Source of the DNA: Elusimicrobia bacterium RIFOXYA12_FULL_51_18
GTDB taxonomy: Bacteria; Elusimicrobiota; Elusimicrobia; Elusimicrobiales; UBA9959
DNA: 64,000 nt
Assembly (NCBI GenBank): GCA_001800245.1
Contig: MGVA01000068.1
Span: forward strand, 1-64,000
Reading direction: 5' to 3'
Shown: in pieces, positions 1-7,322 of the stretch
Position numbering within the stretch: the first letter of the stretch is position 1
Layout: each line of letters opens with the position of its first letter
The notes under the pieces: generated by a model
What the model was told of the DNA's origin: nothing
Seen by the model: the letters and a program-made list of their open reading frames with translations, nothing else
The model's database searches: none
Made by a program: the position numbers and the translations under genes

Positions 1-1
1 A

Positions 2-760
2 GAATTACTGGACCTGGTGGAAGAGGAAGTCCGTGACCTGCTGCGCAAGTACGAATTCCCCGGGGACACCATACCAATCATCAGAGGATCCGCGATGAAG
101 GCGCACGAAGGGGACACGGGTCCGCTCGGCGTGCCCTCCATCATTAAATTGCTTGAAGCTCTGGATAAGAGCATCCCCGAGCCGAAGCGCGAGACGGAGA
201 AGCCGTTCCTGATGGCGGTCGAGGACGTGTTTTCGATCACGGGGCGCGGCACCGTGGCCACCGGGCGCGTGGAACAGGGTAAGATCCATGTGGGCGACGC
301 GGTAGAGATCGTGGGCATCAAAGACACCCAGACTTCGGTGGCGACGGGCCTTGAGATGTTCAGGAAGCTTCTGGACGAGGCGATGGCCGGCGACAATATC
401 GGTATGCTGCTGCGCGGTATCGACAAAGAGCAGATCGAGCGTGGGCAGGTCATAGCGACGCCGAAGTCGATCACGCCGCACAAGAAATTCAAAGCCGAGG
501 TGTACGTGCTGACGAAGGACGAAGGCGGGCGTCATACGCCGTTCTTCAAGGGCTACAAGCCGCAGTTCTTCTTCAGGACGACGGACGTGACGGGTTCCAT
601 CTTTTTAAAGGACGGAGCCGAGATGATCATGCCGGGCGACCACACGGAGATAACGGTGGAGCTGATCTCGCCGGTTGCTATGACGAAGGGTCTGCGCTAC
701 GCGATCCGCGAGGGCGGGCACACGGTGGGCGCGGGCGTGGTCACGGAGATAATAGAATAA
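2..760 (+). CDS. tuf: Elongation factor Tu, C-terminal part (5' end outside window)
   Basis: The frame is open from base 2 without a start codon, so the gene is cut by the window edge. The roughly 252 residues present cover the end of the GTPase domain and beta-barrel domains II and III. Diagnostic stretches are the SAMKAHEG run after the G domain, [18 protein letters not shown] in domain [19 protein letters not shown], and the C-terminal [16 protein letters not shown]-Tu delivers aminoacyl-tRNA to the ribosomal A site as a GTP complex in the cytoplasm. rpsJ follows after one base, which is the end of a str-type operon (rpsL-rpsG-fusA-tuf-rpsJ is known in several phyla; only the last two genes are visible here). 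Confidence 0.98.
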   Translation, partial: ELLDLVEEEVRDLLRKYEFPGDTIPIIRGSAMKAHEGDTGPLGVPSIIKLLEALDKSIPEPKRETEKPFLMAVEDVFSITGRGTVATGRVEQGKIHVGDAVEIVGIKDTQTSVATGLEMFRKLLDEAMAGDNIGMLLRGIDKEQIERGQVIATPKSITPHKKFKAEVYVLTKDEGGRHTPFFKGYKPQFFFRTTDVTGSIFLKDGAEMIMPGDHTEITVELISPVAMTKGLRYAIREGGHTVGAGVVTEIIE

Positions 761-761
761 T

Positions 762-1106
762 ATGTCCGAAAATACGAACACTGAAGATTCAAAACCGGCG
801 GCGCAGCAGAAGATAAGGATCCGTCTGCTTGCTTACGACTACCGGCTTATTGATCAGTCCACGGCGAAGATCATCGATACGGCGAAGCGGACGGGCGCGC
901 TTATTGCGGGGCCTGTGCTGTTGCCGACGAGGATCAGGAAGTACACGGTTAACCGGTCTGTTCATGTGGACAAGAAGTCGCGTGAGCAGTTTGAGATGCG
1001 TGTGCACAAGCGGCTGATCGACTTGATAAGTCCTACGCAGAAGACGGTGGATGAGCTGATGAAGCTGGATCTGCCGAGCGGCGTAGATGTGGAGATAAAG
1101 CTCTAG
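762..1106 (+). CDS. rpsJ: 30S ribosomal protein S10
   Basis: A 114-residue protein with a roughly 16-residue polar N-terminal extension before the usual start of S10 ([15 protein letters not shown]). The conserved loop [24 protein letters not shown] is present in pieces, and the C-terminus [11 protein letters not shown] is typical. S10 is a 30S head protein and also the NusE antitermination factor. It starts one base after the tuf stop, so the two are almost certainly cotranscribed. In most bacteria rpsJ opens the S10 operon and rplC follows; here it is followed by a strong terminator and 34 kb of unrelated DNA before rplC. Confidence 0.98.
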   Translation: MSENTNTEDSKPAAQQKIRIRLLAYDYRLIDQSTAKIIDTAKRTGALIAGPVLLPTRIRKYTVNRSVHVDKKSREQFEMRVHKRLIDLISPTQKTVDELMKLDLPSGVDVEIKL

Positions 1107-1142
1107 ACCGGCTTTATTTTCGCCCTAGTTTAGCTTTGCCAG

Positions 1143-1175
1143 CCCGGGATGTTAGAAATAACATCCCGGGTTTTT
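1143..1175 (+). terminator. Strong intrinsic terminator after rpsJ
   Basis: A perfect 12-bp stem, CCCGGGATGTTA (1143-1154) with TAACATCCCGGG (1159-1170), closed by a GAAA tetraloop and followed by five T. It lies 37 bases after the rpsJ stop and should end the tuf-rpsJ transcript, separating it from everything downstream. Confidence 0.93.
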
Positions 1176-1178
1176 ATT

Positions 1179-1232
1179 GGCAAAGGTGCCAGGCTTATTT
1201 TTCAGCAGAAAAATGTTCCTGGCTCCCTTTGC
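1179..1232. repeat. Diverged palindromic repeat hairpin
   Basis: An imperfect inverted repeat: GGCAAAGGTGCCAGG at the left pairs with CCTGGCTCCCTTTGC at the right, with a nested stem ATTTTTC / GAAAAAT near 1198-1214. It resembles the GGTACC-centred palindrome family spread through the accessory region, here with an insertion between the arms. It directly follows the rpsJ terminator, at the boundary of the island. Confidence 0.6.
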
Positions 1233-1237
1233 ACCGT

Positions 1238-1440
1238 AATAATGAAAAGCCGGCGGTTGCAAGTTCGGGGTCCTGCCAGGGTGAGTCTTTTTTGCGTTCC
1301 CTCGGCAGCCTGCGGGGTCAAAAAAGGCTCACCCTGTCACCCCTCCCATTATACCCGCCGGCAACCTCTTTAAAATGTTAATAATAATCCCGCCCATTTG
1401 ACGGTACAGCGTAATCACCCACCCAGATGTCTCCGCTAAC
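1238..1440. repeat. Long palindromic repeat element, copy A (left of ORF6N gene)
   Basis: About 200 bp that matches 2088-2315 in both outer parts: the left part runs from AAAAGCCGGCGGTTGC through TTCGGGG and CCTGCCAGG, and the right part has CACCCCTCC, ATTATACCCGCCGGCAACC and CCCGCCCATTTGACG. The centres differ but each is self-complementary: here GTGAGTCTTTTTT (1281) pairs with AAAAAAGGCTCAC (1321). No credible gene is seen between 1107 and 1531; short open frames here do not resemble proteins. The two copies bracket the ORF6N gene as direct repeats. Confidence 0.75.
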
Positions 1441-1531
1441 CGGACATTAATTGCCAAATCTGACCCCGACAGTACGTTGTCGGGGTGGGATGTTAGGATA
1501 TCTATATAGTTTTCGCGTAAAGGAGGGGGGT

Positions 1532-2062
1532 ATGTCTAAAGAATTGATTCCGCAGGGACTTATCGAGTCAAAAATATTTACGGTACGCGGGCACAAAGTA
1601 ATGCTTGACCGTGATTTAGCTATGCTTTATGGTGTTACAACAGGAGCGCTTAACCAAGCGGTGGCTAGAAACCGTGAGCGGTTTCCTATAGATTTCATGT
1701 TTCAGCTTAACCATGTAGAAACAAAAAATTGGATATCACAAATTGTGATATCCAATTCTTCGTTAAAAATGGGGGTTCGCCGGCGACCATATGCTTTTAC
1801 TGAAAATGGTGTTTCAATGCTTTCAACCGCATTAAAAAGCCCTCGTGCAATAGCTGTGAATATACAAATAATGCGGACCTTGACCAGGATGCGAAGATTT
1901 ATGGAGGCTCATTCTGAACTTAAGCTTAAGATTGAGGAATTAGAAAAGAAATACGACTCTCAGTTTAAGAGCGTTTTTGACGCGATCAAGATGATGATGG
2001 AGCCGCCGGAGGCAGCCGACCCAGGCCCCAAAAAAACCATAGGCTTCAAACCCGAAAAGTAG
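1532..2062 (+). CDS. ORF6N-domain DNA-binding protein
   Basis: A 176-residue protein whose first 115 residues match the ORF6N fold of phage and bacterial KilA-N/ORF6N proteins: a beta start (GHKVMLDRDLAMLYGV), then FPIDFMFQLN, the PYAFTENGVSMLSTAL core and AVNIQIMRTLTRMR. A short coiled coil (ELKLKIEELEKKYDSQFKSVF) and a disordered tail follow. Such proteins are thought to bind DNA; many occur in phages and islands, and the function here is unknown. The start at 1532 is chosen for the strong site AGGAGGGGGG at 1521-1530; an upstream in-frame start lacks one. The gene sits between two direct copies of a long palindromic repeat and carries an internal 31-bp palindrome (1727-1757). A related shorter protein lies at 15023. 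Confidence 0.88.
   Translation: MSKELIPQGLIESKIFTVRGHKVMLDRDLAMLYGVTTGALNQAVARNRERFPIDFMFQLNHVETKNWISQIVISNSSLKMGVRRRPYAFTENGVSMLSTALKSPRAIAVNIQIMRTLTRMRRFMEAHSELKLKIEELEKKYDSQFKSVFDAIKMMMEPPEAADPGPKKTIGFKPEK
1727..1757. repeat. 31-bp perfect palindrome inside the ORF6N gene
   Basis: The 15-bp arm AATTGGATATCACAA (1727-1741) and its exact complement (1743-1757) flank a single central A. It falls in the codons for NWISQIVISN, between the FPIDFMFQL and PYAFTE segments. It could be an operator, a hairpin, or a chance result of the peptide sequence. Confidence 0.8.
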
Positions 2063-2087
2063 CCTGACATCACAGCCCCTGATAGTG

Positions 2088-2315
2088 AGGAAAAGCCGGC
2101 GGTTGCCAGTTCGGGGGCCTGCCAGGCATGGGGCCCATCGGGCCTGCGGCCGGCCCGGCGACTTCGCGCCGGTTCCTCCTCGGCCCGATCCAACCCATGC
2201 CTGCCACCCCTCCAATTATACCCGCCGGCAACCTCCATATAACTTTAAAATATTGATATTAATCCCGCCCATTTGACGATACAGCCTAATACCCCACCCA
2301 AAGGTCGCCGCCAGG
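2088..2315. repeat. Long palindromic repeat element, copy B (right of ORF6N gene)
   Basis: Second copy of the element at 1238-1440 with the same outer sequence. Its centre is a different nested palindrome: CAGGCATGGG (2123-2132) with CCCATGCCTG (2194-2203), then ATCGGGCC (2137-2144) with GGCCCGAT (2182-2189), then CCGGCG with CGCCGG. The CAGGCATGGG / CCCATGCCTG arm is also the closing arm of the cloverleaf element at 61033-61152. The 2063-2481 gap holds this repeat and an AT-rich stretch that probably carries the promoter of the next gene; no gene is seen. Confidence 0.75.
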
Positions 2316-2481
2316 CTTATATTGGCGCCCATTTGCTAGAATGTTTAGGTTGGGTGCAGAGCTGAACCACTAGTCAGTCATTAAATTACAAAAGTCCATA
2401 TTCTCGATTTAAAAGCATTTCCTCAGAAGTGGTTTGGTTTTTTAGGGAAAGACTCTTTTGTCACGGTTTTGTGGAGGCATA

Positions 2482-4404
2482 ATGAGAATTAAATCTATAC
2501 GAATTGAAAACTTTAGATGTTTTAAGGATGAAATTATTGAATTTGATAAGTACGTTTGTTTAATTGGGTCTAATGGTTCGGGGAAATCTACTATCTTAAA
2601 TGCACTAAATGTGTTTTTTAAGAACGAAAAAGACAGCCAAACAAATTTAAATCAATTAGTAGAAGAAGATTTTCATCATAAGAATATAAAGGAACCAATA
2701 AAAATTACGCTTACCTTTACTGATTTGTCTGATACCGCAAAAACCGACCTTTCCGACTATGTTAGAGATGAACAATTGATTGTTTCGGCCGTTGCAACGT
2801 ATGACTCGGATAAAGGGCGTGCAGAAGTTGTGCATTCCGGGCATCGACTCGGTATTGCGGAGTTCGGGAGATATTTTAGTGCGGAAAAAAATGGGGAAAA
2901 AGCTGCCGAGTTGCAGAAATTATATTTAGAATTAAAAAAAGATTTTTCAGATCTCCCAAATGCGAAAAACAAGCCAGATATGGCAGATGCATTGAGGAGC
3001 TATGAAAGCGTGAATAAGGGGAAGTGCGTTTTACTTCAAAGTGCGGATCAATTTTACGGTATAAATAGTACAGGCAAGCTGTCTCCCTTTATTCAATGGG
3101 TGTTTGTCCCAGCATCAAAGGATATTACTGAAGAGAGTGAGGAATCTAAAAATACTGCTTTTGGACAGTTATTGGCACGAACTGTGCGGTCTAAGATAAA
3201 CTTTTCTGAAAAAATTAATGCTTTAAAAATCGAGGTTCAGAAGCAATATAAAACCATACTCGATGATGAGAAGGCAGCATTATTGGGTATCTCCAATTCT
3301 TTAGAAAACAGGCTGAAATATTGGTCACGACCAGATATTAAAGCAAAAGTGTGTTGGGATAGTAATGAAGAAAAGGCTGTTAAAATTGAAGAACCTTTGG
3401 CTTATCCACAGTTCGGTGAAAGAGGCTTTGAAGGTGATTTATCACGATTTGGACATGGCCTTCAACGCTCTTATATGTTTGCATTGTTGCAGGAGTTGAA
3501 TGATTCAAATGATCAATCATCTGCTACGTTGGTTATGGCTATTGAGGAGCCCGAGATTTATCAGCATCCACCGCAGTCGAGGTATCTTGCTGAAATATTA
3601 CGGGAATTGTCAGAAAAGAATTCGCAAATATTGATATGTTCCCACAGTCCACTATATGTTCCTGGGAGCGATTTTGAGAAGGTGCGACTTGTGCGTGAAA
3701 AAGGTGTGCCAAGTAGCTCTTTTGTGTCAAAATTTACATATGCTGAGCTGTCAAAAACACTCGTAGACGCTGGTGAAAGTTTGGTTAAAGAATCTGGAAC
3801 TATGGCGAAGTTGTATCCGATATTAAATCCGATAATAAATGAGATGTTCTTTTGCAATATATTGATTTTGGTAGAGGGAGTAGAGGATTTGGCCTATATA
3901 ACTGCTCAAATGCTGCTAAGTGACAACCTAGAACAATTCCGCGCGAGTGGATGCCATGTGGTGCCAGTTGGCGGGAAATCTAAAATGATTAAGCCATTAG
4001 CAATGGCTAATCTGCTAAAAATCCCAGTTTTTATTGTGTTTGATGCGGACGCCAATGTATCAAAAGCCGAACATGTCACCAAACATAAGAAGGATAATAG
4101 AACACTCCTGAATCTTGCTGGGCATGGCGCTGAGCACGAATGGCCGTCCCAAACTGTGTGGAAAGAAAACATGGTAATGTGGGGAACCGAAATCGGAGAT
4201 ACTGTAGAGAAGGAGATTGGAAGCGATTTTGCTAAATATAGCACTCTTGCCTGCGCACGGTATGACAATGTCGGAGATCTTAAAAAAAATCCACTTGCAA
4301 TAGCATGCATGTTGGAGGAGGCTGCTAAAGAAACTAAGAAATCCAAGTCTCTGGGAAAATTAGTATCGGCTATTAAGGATTTTGCTGAAAAACATAAATC
4401 TTAG
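2482..4404 (+). CDS. OLD-family ATP-dependent nuclease (ATPase + TOPRIM)
   Basis: A 640-residue protein with an N-terminal ABC/SMC-like ATPase: Walker A GSNGSGKST at residues 29-37, a signature-like SRFGHGLQRS near 322-331, Walker B VMAIEEPE near 350-357 and the SHS switch histidine near 388-390. The C-terminal third is a TOPRIM domain: acidic EGVED near 465 and DADAN with metal-binding aspartates near 521 and 523. This is the OLD architecture, used by phage P2 Old, GajA and the effectors of some retrons (for example Eco8). ATP sensing controls a DNA nuclease, typically in anti-phage defence. The start at 2482 has GGAGG at 2473-2477. The gene is strikingly AT-rich against its surroundings, which suggests transfer. 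It is followed after 96 bases by a retron effector, RNA and reverse transcriptase, so it may be a second effector or a separate defence gene. Confidence 0.9.
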   Translation: MRIKSIRIENFRCFKDEIIEFDKYVCLIGSNGSGKSTILNALNVFFKNEKDSQTNLNQLVEEDFHHKNIKEPIKITLTFTDLSDTAKTDLSDYVRDEQLIVSAVATYDSDKGRAEVVHSGHRLGIAEFGRYFSAEKNGEKAAELQKLYLELKKDFSDLPNAKNKPDMADALRSYESVNKGKCVLLQSADQFYGINSTGKLSPFIQWVFVPASKDITEESEESKNTAFGQLLARTVRSKINFSEKINALKIEVQKQYKTILDDEKAALLGISNSLENRLKYWSRPDIKAKVCWDSNEEKAVKIEEPLAYPQFGERGFEGDLSRFGHGLQRSYMFALLQELNDSNDQSSATLVMAIEEPEIYQHPPQSRYLAEILRELSEKNSQILICSHSPLYVPGSDFEKVRLVREKGVPSSSFVSKFTYAELSKTLVDAGESLVKESGTMAKLYPILNPIINEMFFCNILILVEGVEDLAYITAQMLLSDNLEQFRASGCHVVPVGGKSKMIKPLAMANLLKIPVFIVFDADANVSKAEHVTKHKKDNRTLLNLAGHGAEHEWPSQTVWKENMVMWGTEIGDTVEKEIGSDFAKYSTLACARYDNVGDLKKNPLAIACMLEEAAKETKKSKSLGKLVSAIKDFAEKHKS

Positions 4405-4483
4405 GTGGAGGCGTCGGGTAGTAAATTGAATGGGGGTTTTGGTTTTGGGAAAGTAGCGCTGTGCTGTGTTTTGGTGGCTGATG

Positions 4484-4489
4484 TATAAT
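4484..4489 (+). promoter_or_regulatory. Probable -10 box for the retron effector
   Basis: A perfect TATAAT ends 11 bases before the ATG at 4501, in the 96-base gap after the OLD gene. No good -35 box is seen 17 bases upstream. Use would give an almost leaderless mRNA for effector, retron RNA and reverse transcriptase, so these may be expressed apart from the OLD gene. Confidence 0.45.
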
Positions 4490-4500
4490 TATCGGATTAT

Positions 4501-5478
4501 ATGACACTACTTAATGAGATCCATAAAAAGATAGCTGACCGCATTATTAAGAGTATTTTGCCCATGCTTTCAGAGATGAGTATTTCGGTATTTCTGTGTG
4601 GGAAAAAGCCGGATGCAAAAGGAGGGGGGAGAGAAAAAATAAAAAAAATGCTCGAGACTAAAACTTATGGGCTCGGTATAGACGTCTATTACCCTGAAGA
4701 TATCTTCGAAGAATTATTGAGGGGAGGGAAAGAGCATAACCTCTTAGATCTTGAAAACATTTTAGCGGATAGCGTTCATGTGGTGGTGATTCTTCCGGAA
4801 AGTCCGGGGAGTTTTACTGAATTGGGAGCTTTTGCTAATGCTGTAGCTTTAAAGGATAAATTATTGATCCTTCTTGACGCCAAGTATAAAACACATAAAA
4901 GTTTTATAAACTTGGGCCCAATAAAATTTTTACAAGAAAAGACGGAAAGTGTGGTCTACTGGGTGGATAATAAAAAGCTAATTGAGGAAGCTAATAAAAA
5001 TATTTATTTAAGTTTTCTTCCAGATTCGGGTAAAATTGATGCAATTTTAGAACAACATGTCCGACATTATGTTCGGCACATAGCTGGTAAAAATATAACT
5101 AAATCCACTTTGTCTAATCCAATTTATGCTCAAAACTTTATATTTGCGTGCTTGTATGCTTTTGAGAAATTAAAAGTGGATGATATGAGATATATTTTGC
5201 ATTCATGTGATACTGGGTGTGATAATAAAGATGATGTTGCCATGGTCCTGTCCGCCGCGTTAAACATACTTGTTTTTCATAAGGATATTGTTTTGGCTAA
5301 TGGCGAGTATCGATTAAGTAAAGAAGGGCTGCGGCGTCTGAAAAGGTTTATGAATCGCTCAAAAATTAAAGCTGATGTGCAAGCTGAGTTTGATAAACTT
5401 AGGGCCGAGTATTTAAATGATGCTTTCCGTGGGAAGAAGTATTGTAGAATAACTTTTAAGAGAGCCGTGCCAATTTAG
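4501..5478 (+). CDS. Retron effector, nucleoside deoxyribosyltransferase-like with C-terminal DNA-binding domain
   Basis: A 325-residue protein that matches the plan of the type II-A retron effector known from Ec86/Eco1 (also called the St85-type effector). The N-terminal half is a Rossmann-like nucleoside 2-deoxyribosyltransferase fold: SVFLCGKKP at residues 29-37, GIDVYYPEDIFEE, a buried strand SVHVVVILPES, then PGSFTELGAFAN in which E107 is the likely catalytic glutamate. The C-terminal half ends in a winged-helix-like stretch (YRLSKEGLRRLKRF). In the studied homologue the enzyme degrades or modifies nucleotides when released from msDNA control; that activity is inferred here. Its last 20 bases lie inside arm a1 of the retron RNA, and the stop codon contributes the putative branching G. 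No ribosome-binding site precedes the start. Confidence 0.82.
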   Translation: MTLLNEIHKKIADRIIKSILPMLSEMSISVFLCGKKPDAKGGGREKIKKMLETKTYGLGIDVYYPEDIFEELLRGGKEHNLLDLENILADSVHVVVILPESPGSFTELGAFANAVALKDKLLILLDAKYKTHKSFINLGPIKFLQEKTESVVYWVDNKKLIEEANKNIYLSFLPDSGKIDAILEQHVRHYVRHIAGKNITKSTLSNPIYAQNFIFACLYAFEKLKVDDMRYILHSCDTGCDNKDDVAMVLSAALNILVFHKDIVLANGEYRLSKEGLRRLKRFMNRSKIKADVQAEFDKLRAEYLNDAFRGKKYCRITFKRAVPI

Positions 5479-5615
5479 AAAGAGAGGGGGTGGTGCCTTC
5501 GCCGCCCTAGGTGCAGAACATCCTAGAAGTTCCGCTAGAATTCAGCCAATCTCGCAGTAGCAGCGATTGGATGAATTCTAGCAGTATGTTTGTGAGTAAA
5601 TTGGCACGGCTCTCT
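5459..5615 (+). ncRNA. Retron msr-msd noncoding RNA
   Basis: A perfect 19-bp inverted repeat frames the region: a1 at 5459-5477 (AGAGAGCCGTGCCAATTTA) and a2 at 5597-5615. The base after a1, G5478 in the context TTAG, has the place of the branching guanosine; Ec86 has the same TTAG. The msr part holds two hairpins: GGGTGG (5488-5493) with CCGCCC (5502-5507), loop of 8, and CTAGG (5507-5511) with CCTAG (5522-5526), loop of 10; they share base 5507, so one of the two must be a pair shorter. The msd part is an 18-bp stem, 5534-5551 with 5565-5582, one G-A mismatch (5545/5571) and a 13-nt loop. The order a1, msr, msd, a2 is the retron layout. It lies between the effector and the reverse transcriptase, not upstream of the effector as in Ec86. 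msDNA formation itself is inferred. Confidence 0.88.
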
Positions 5616-5621
5616 ACTACT

Positions 5622-6632
5622 ATGACTGATAAGAGTAAGAAAAGTTATCTTCTTCAGTTGTTTTCTTTGCCAATATTGAATAATCTGGAGGATCTTTCTG
5701 TTTGTACGCATTTTTCAAAAAAAATACTTTATCGGCTCTCCAAATTTAATAGTAAACACTATGCGCGCTTTAGTATTCCTAAAAAATCAGGTGGGAATAG
5801 AGAAATATTATGCCCATCACTAGAGATGAAAGCAATTCAGGTGTGGATTTTGCGAAGCATATTGGAGAAGATCCAGGTTTCAAAGGCAGCCACTGCTTTT
5901 CGACCTAAAACAAGCATCGCTCAAAATGTTGACCAGCATTTAGGCAATCAATATGTTTATTGCTTGGATTTAGAGAATTTCTTCCCATCTATTAGCTATT
6001 CAAAGGTTTATACAATCTTTAATACAATTGGATATATCCCGCACGTCGCACATATCCTTGCTTCACTATGCACTTGTGATGGAAAACTTCCACAGGGGGC
6101 GGTAACATCTCCAGCACTTTCCAATATAATTTGTCTTAGATTGGATAATAGGCTTAATGCATATGTTGGCGCTAAAAATATTTCTTATACTCGGTATGCT
6201 GACGATATCTGCTTCTCCGCATTATCTGATTCGCGATTATGGGGGATTAGGAATACAGTGAAACGAATAATTGAATCTGAAAAATTTGTTATAAATAAAC
6301 AAAAGACTAGGATGCAGGGGCCGACAGGGTGTCGGAAAATAACGGGTTTAGTGTTTAATAAGGACTCCTATGGTGTCGGACGCAAAAAAAAAAGAGTGCT
6401 TAGGGCTAAAATATTTAATTATATTTCCACCTTTACTAGTATGTCGCCCGATGTGCAACTAAAGACTGCGCAACACATCCATGGGTGGATATCGTTTCTT
6501 AATTCGGTGGATTCACAAGGATGCCAACAGTTAACAAAGTTCTCAAAAATAGTGTTTAATCAGGCGGTGGTTGCTAAAAAAATCGATCCTGCAAAAATTC
6601 CCGCCCCTTTTCTAAAAGTGTTGAGTCGGTAG
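5622..6632 (+). CDS. Retron reverse transcriptase (Ec86/St85-like)
   Basis: A 336-residue reverse transcriptase with the retron set of motifs: SGGNREILCPS after the N-terminal helices, LDLENFFPS with catalytic D116, LPQGAVTSP near 157-165, the YADD box at 192-195, and KITGLVF at 239-245, the variant of the retron VTG motif in region Y that reads the cognate msr. It resembles the Ec86 enzyme over most of its length, including LPILNNLEDLS near the N-terminus. The ATG at 5622 is chosen because it gives the same distance to that motif as in Ec86 and falls seven bases after a2; longer in-frame starts (GTG 5511, ATG 5571, ATG 5586) would place the retron RNA inside the coding region. It makes msDNA from the RNA at 5459-5615 and normally holds the effector inactive. 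Confidence 0.93.
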   Translation: MTDKSKKSYLLQLFSLPILNNLEDLSVCTHFSKKILYRLSKFNSKHYARFSIPKKSGGNREILCPSLEMKAIQVWILRSILEKIQVSKAATAFRPKTSIAQNVDQHLGNQYVYCLDLENFFPSISYSKVYTIFNTIGYIPHVAHILASLCTCDGKLPQGAVTSPALSNIICLRLDNRLNAYVGAKNISYTRYADDICFSALSDSRLWGIRNTVKRIIESEKFVINKQKTRMQGPTGCRKITGLVFNKDSYGVGRKKKRVLRAKIFNYISTFTSMSPDVQLKTAQHIHGWISFLNSVDSQGCQQLTKFSKIVFNQAVVAKKIDPAKIPAPFLKVLSR

Positions 6633-6751
6633 GAAGTGGTGAGGGTGTCAAAACACCCTGGGAATTATCAATAAAGCGTGATTTGTTGGGAGGCAATTCG
6701 TGAGCGACAGTAAATCTGAAAAGATTGAATCATTAACGGCCTTTATAGGGC

Positions 6752-6773
6752 AAAAGGTGCCTGGCACCTTTTT
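6752..6773. repeat. GGTGCC-type palindrome (short interspersed repeat)
   Basis: Arms AAAAGGTGCC and GGCACCTTTT around one T. Compared with the majority form (AAAAGGTACC with GGTACCTTTT) both arms carry the matching change A-to-G and T-to-C, so pairing is kept. A second GGTGCC copy lies at 6867-6888, and two GGTACC-type copies follow near 6905-6928 and 6966-6986. Confidence 0.85.
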
Positions 6774-6799
6774 GGGGTTTAGGGCGGTAAAATCGCTTT

Positions 6800-6898
6800 A
6801 TGAACTTAGAACTGCGACATGTGACCGAGGACGATGGACTCGACGTTTACGGTATGCTCCAGAGGCAAAAGGTGCCTGGCACCTTTTTGTACAAATAA
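6800..6898 (+). pseudogene. Truncated start of a GNAT-like acetyltransferase gene, cut by a palindromic repeat
   Basis: The frame from ATG 6800 reads MNLELRHVTEDDGLDVYGML, which looks like the first strand and helix of a GNAT acetyltransferase, and then runs straight into a GGTGCC palindrome and stops at 6898 after 32 codons. The likely reading is that a short repeat or a deletion ending at one removed the rest of the gene. The family call rests on about 20 residues and is tentative. Confidence 0.4.
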
Positions 6899-7203
6899 AA
6901 AGGTAAAAAAGGTACCAGGAGACTTTTTGCTGTCGGGGTCAGTCTTTTTCGCGTTCCCTAGGGGTAAAAGGTACCAGGAACCTTTTAATGGGTAATGCGG
7001 GATAAATCCAATCTTATAGGCAAAAAGTAACCCGATAATTATCCAAAAATATCTCGCAGAATACAGAAAAGGCAGCAGGTTCGCGCCAGGCGGCACAACA
7101 GGGCCCTCCGTTTTTCCGACGATAATAATTTCCGGACTAGGCCCTTTGGCCCCACAGGAAGCTCCCTTAATACCCTTGCTCTGTCACGTCTTGCGGGGTA
7201 TGC

Positions 7204-7322
7204 TATAACCGTAGCGCAGTAGATAGCCTTGTAATTCGGGGGATTGGCCCCGGAGTATCCACGACCGGACCTTAATCCGGTGTATCCAGGGAAAGCAAAA
7301 TAAAATTTGCTTTCCCTTTTTT
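7204..7322 (+). ncRNA. Candidate small RNA or 5' leader with terminator
   Basis: A plausible promoter (CTGTCA at 7181, 17-base spacer, TATAAC at 7204) would start a transcript of about 105 nt near 7216. It contains CGGGG / CCCCG (about 7238-7252) and ACCGGA / TCCGGT (about 7264-7281) hairpins, with GTATCCA occurring twice. It ends in a perfect 11-bp stem (7289-7299 with 7306-7316) and six T. It stands upstream of the exported protein gene at 7365, so it could be a leader with attenuator or a separate small RNA. I do not recognise a known riboswitch class. Confidence 0.4.
7289..7322 (+). terminator. Intrinsic terminator
   Basis: GGGAAAGCAAA (7289-7299) pairs perfectly with TTTGCTTTCCC (7306-7316) across a 6-nt loop; TTTTTT follows. 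It lies 43 bases upstream of the ATG at 7365 and ends the candidate RNA. Confidence 0.88.

Noticed and set aside
4405-4500. Gap before the effector as the site of the retron RNA, as in Ec86
   Set aside because: Only 96 bases, no a1/a2-like inverted repeat, and a TATAAT box; the perfect repeat at 5459/5597 fits far better.
5511-5621. Upstream starts of the reverse transcriptase (GTG 5511, ATG 5571, ATG 5586)
   Set aside because: They would translate the msd hairpin and a2; starting at 5622 gives the same N-terminal length as Ec86.
7190-7260. tRNA-like stretch (GTAGCGCAGTAGATAGC, TTGTAA)
   Set aside because: No cloverleaf: anticodon and T arms do not pair and there is no TTCRA loop.
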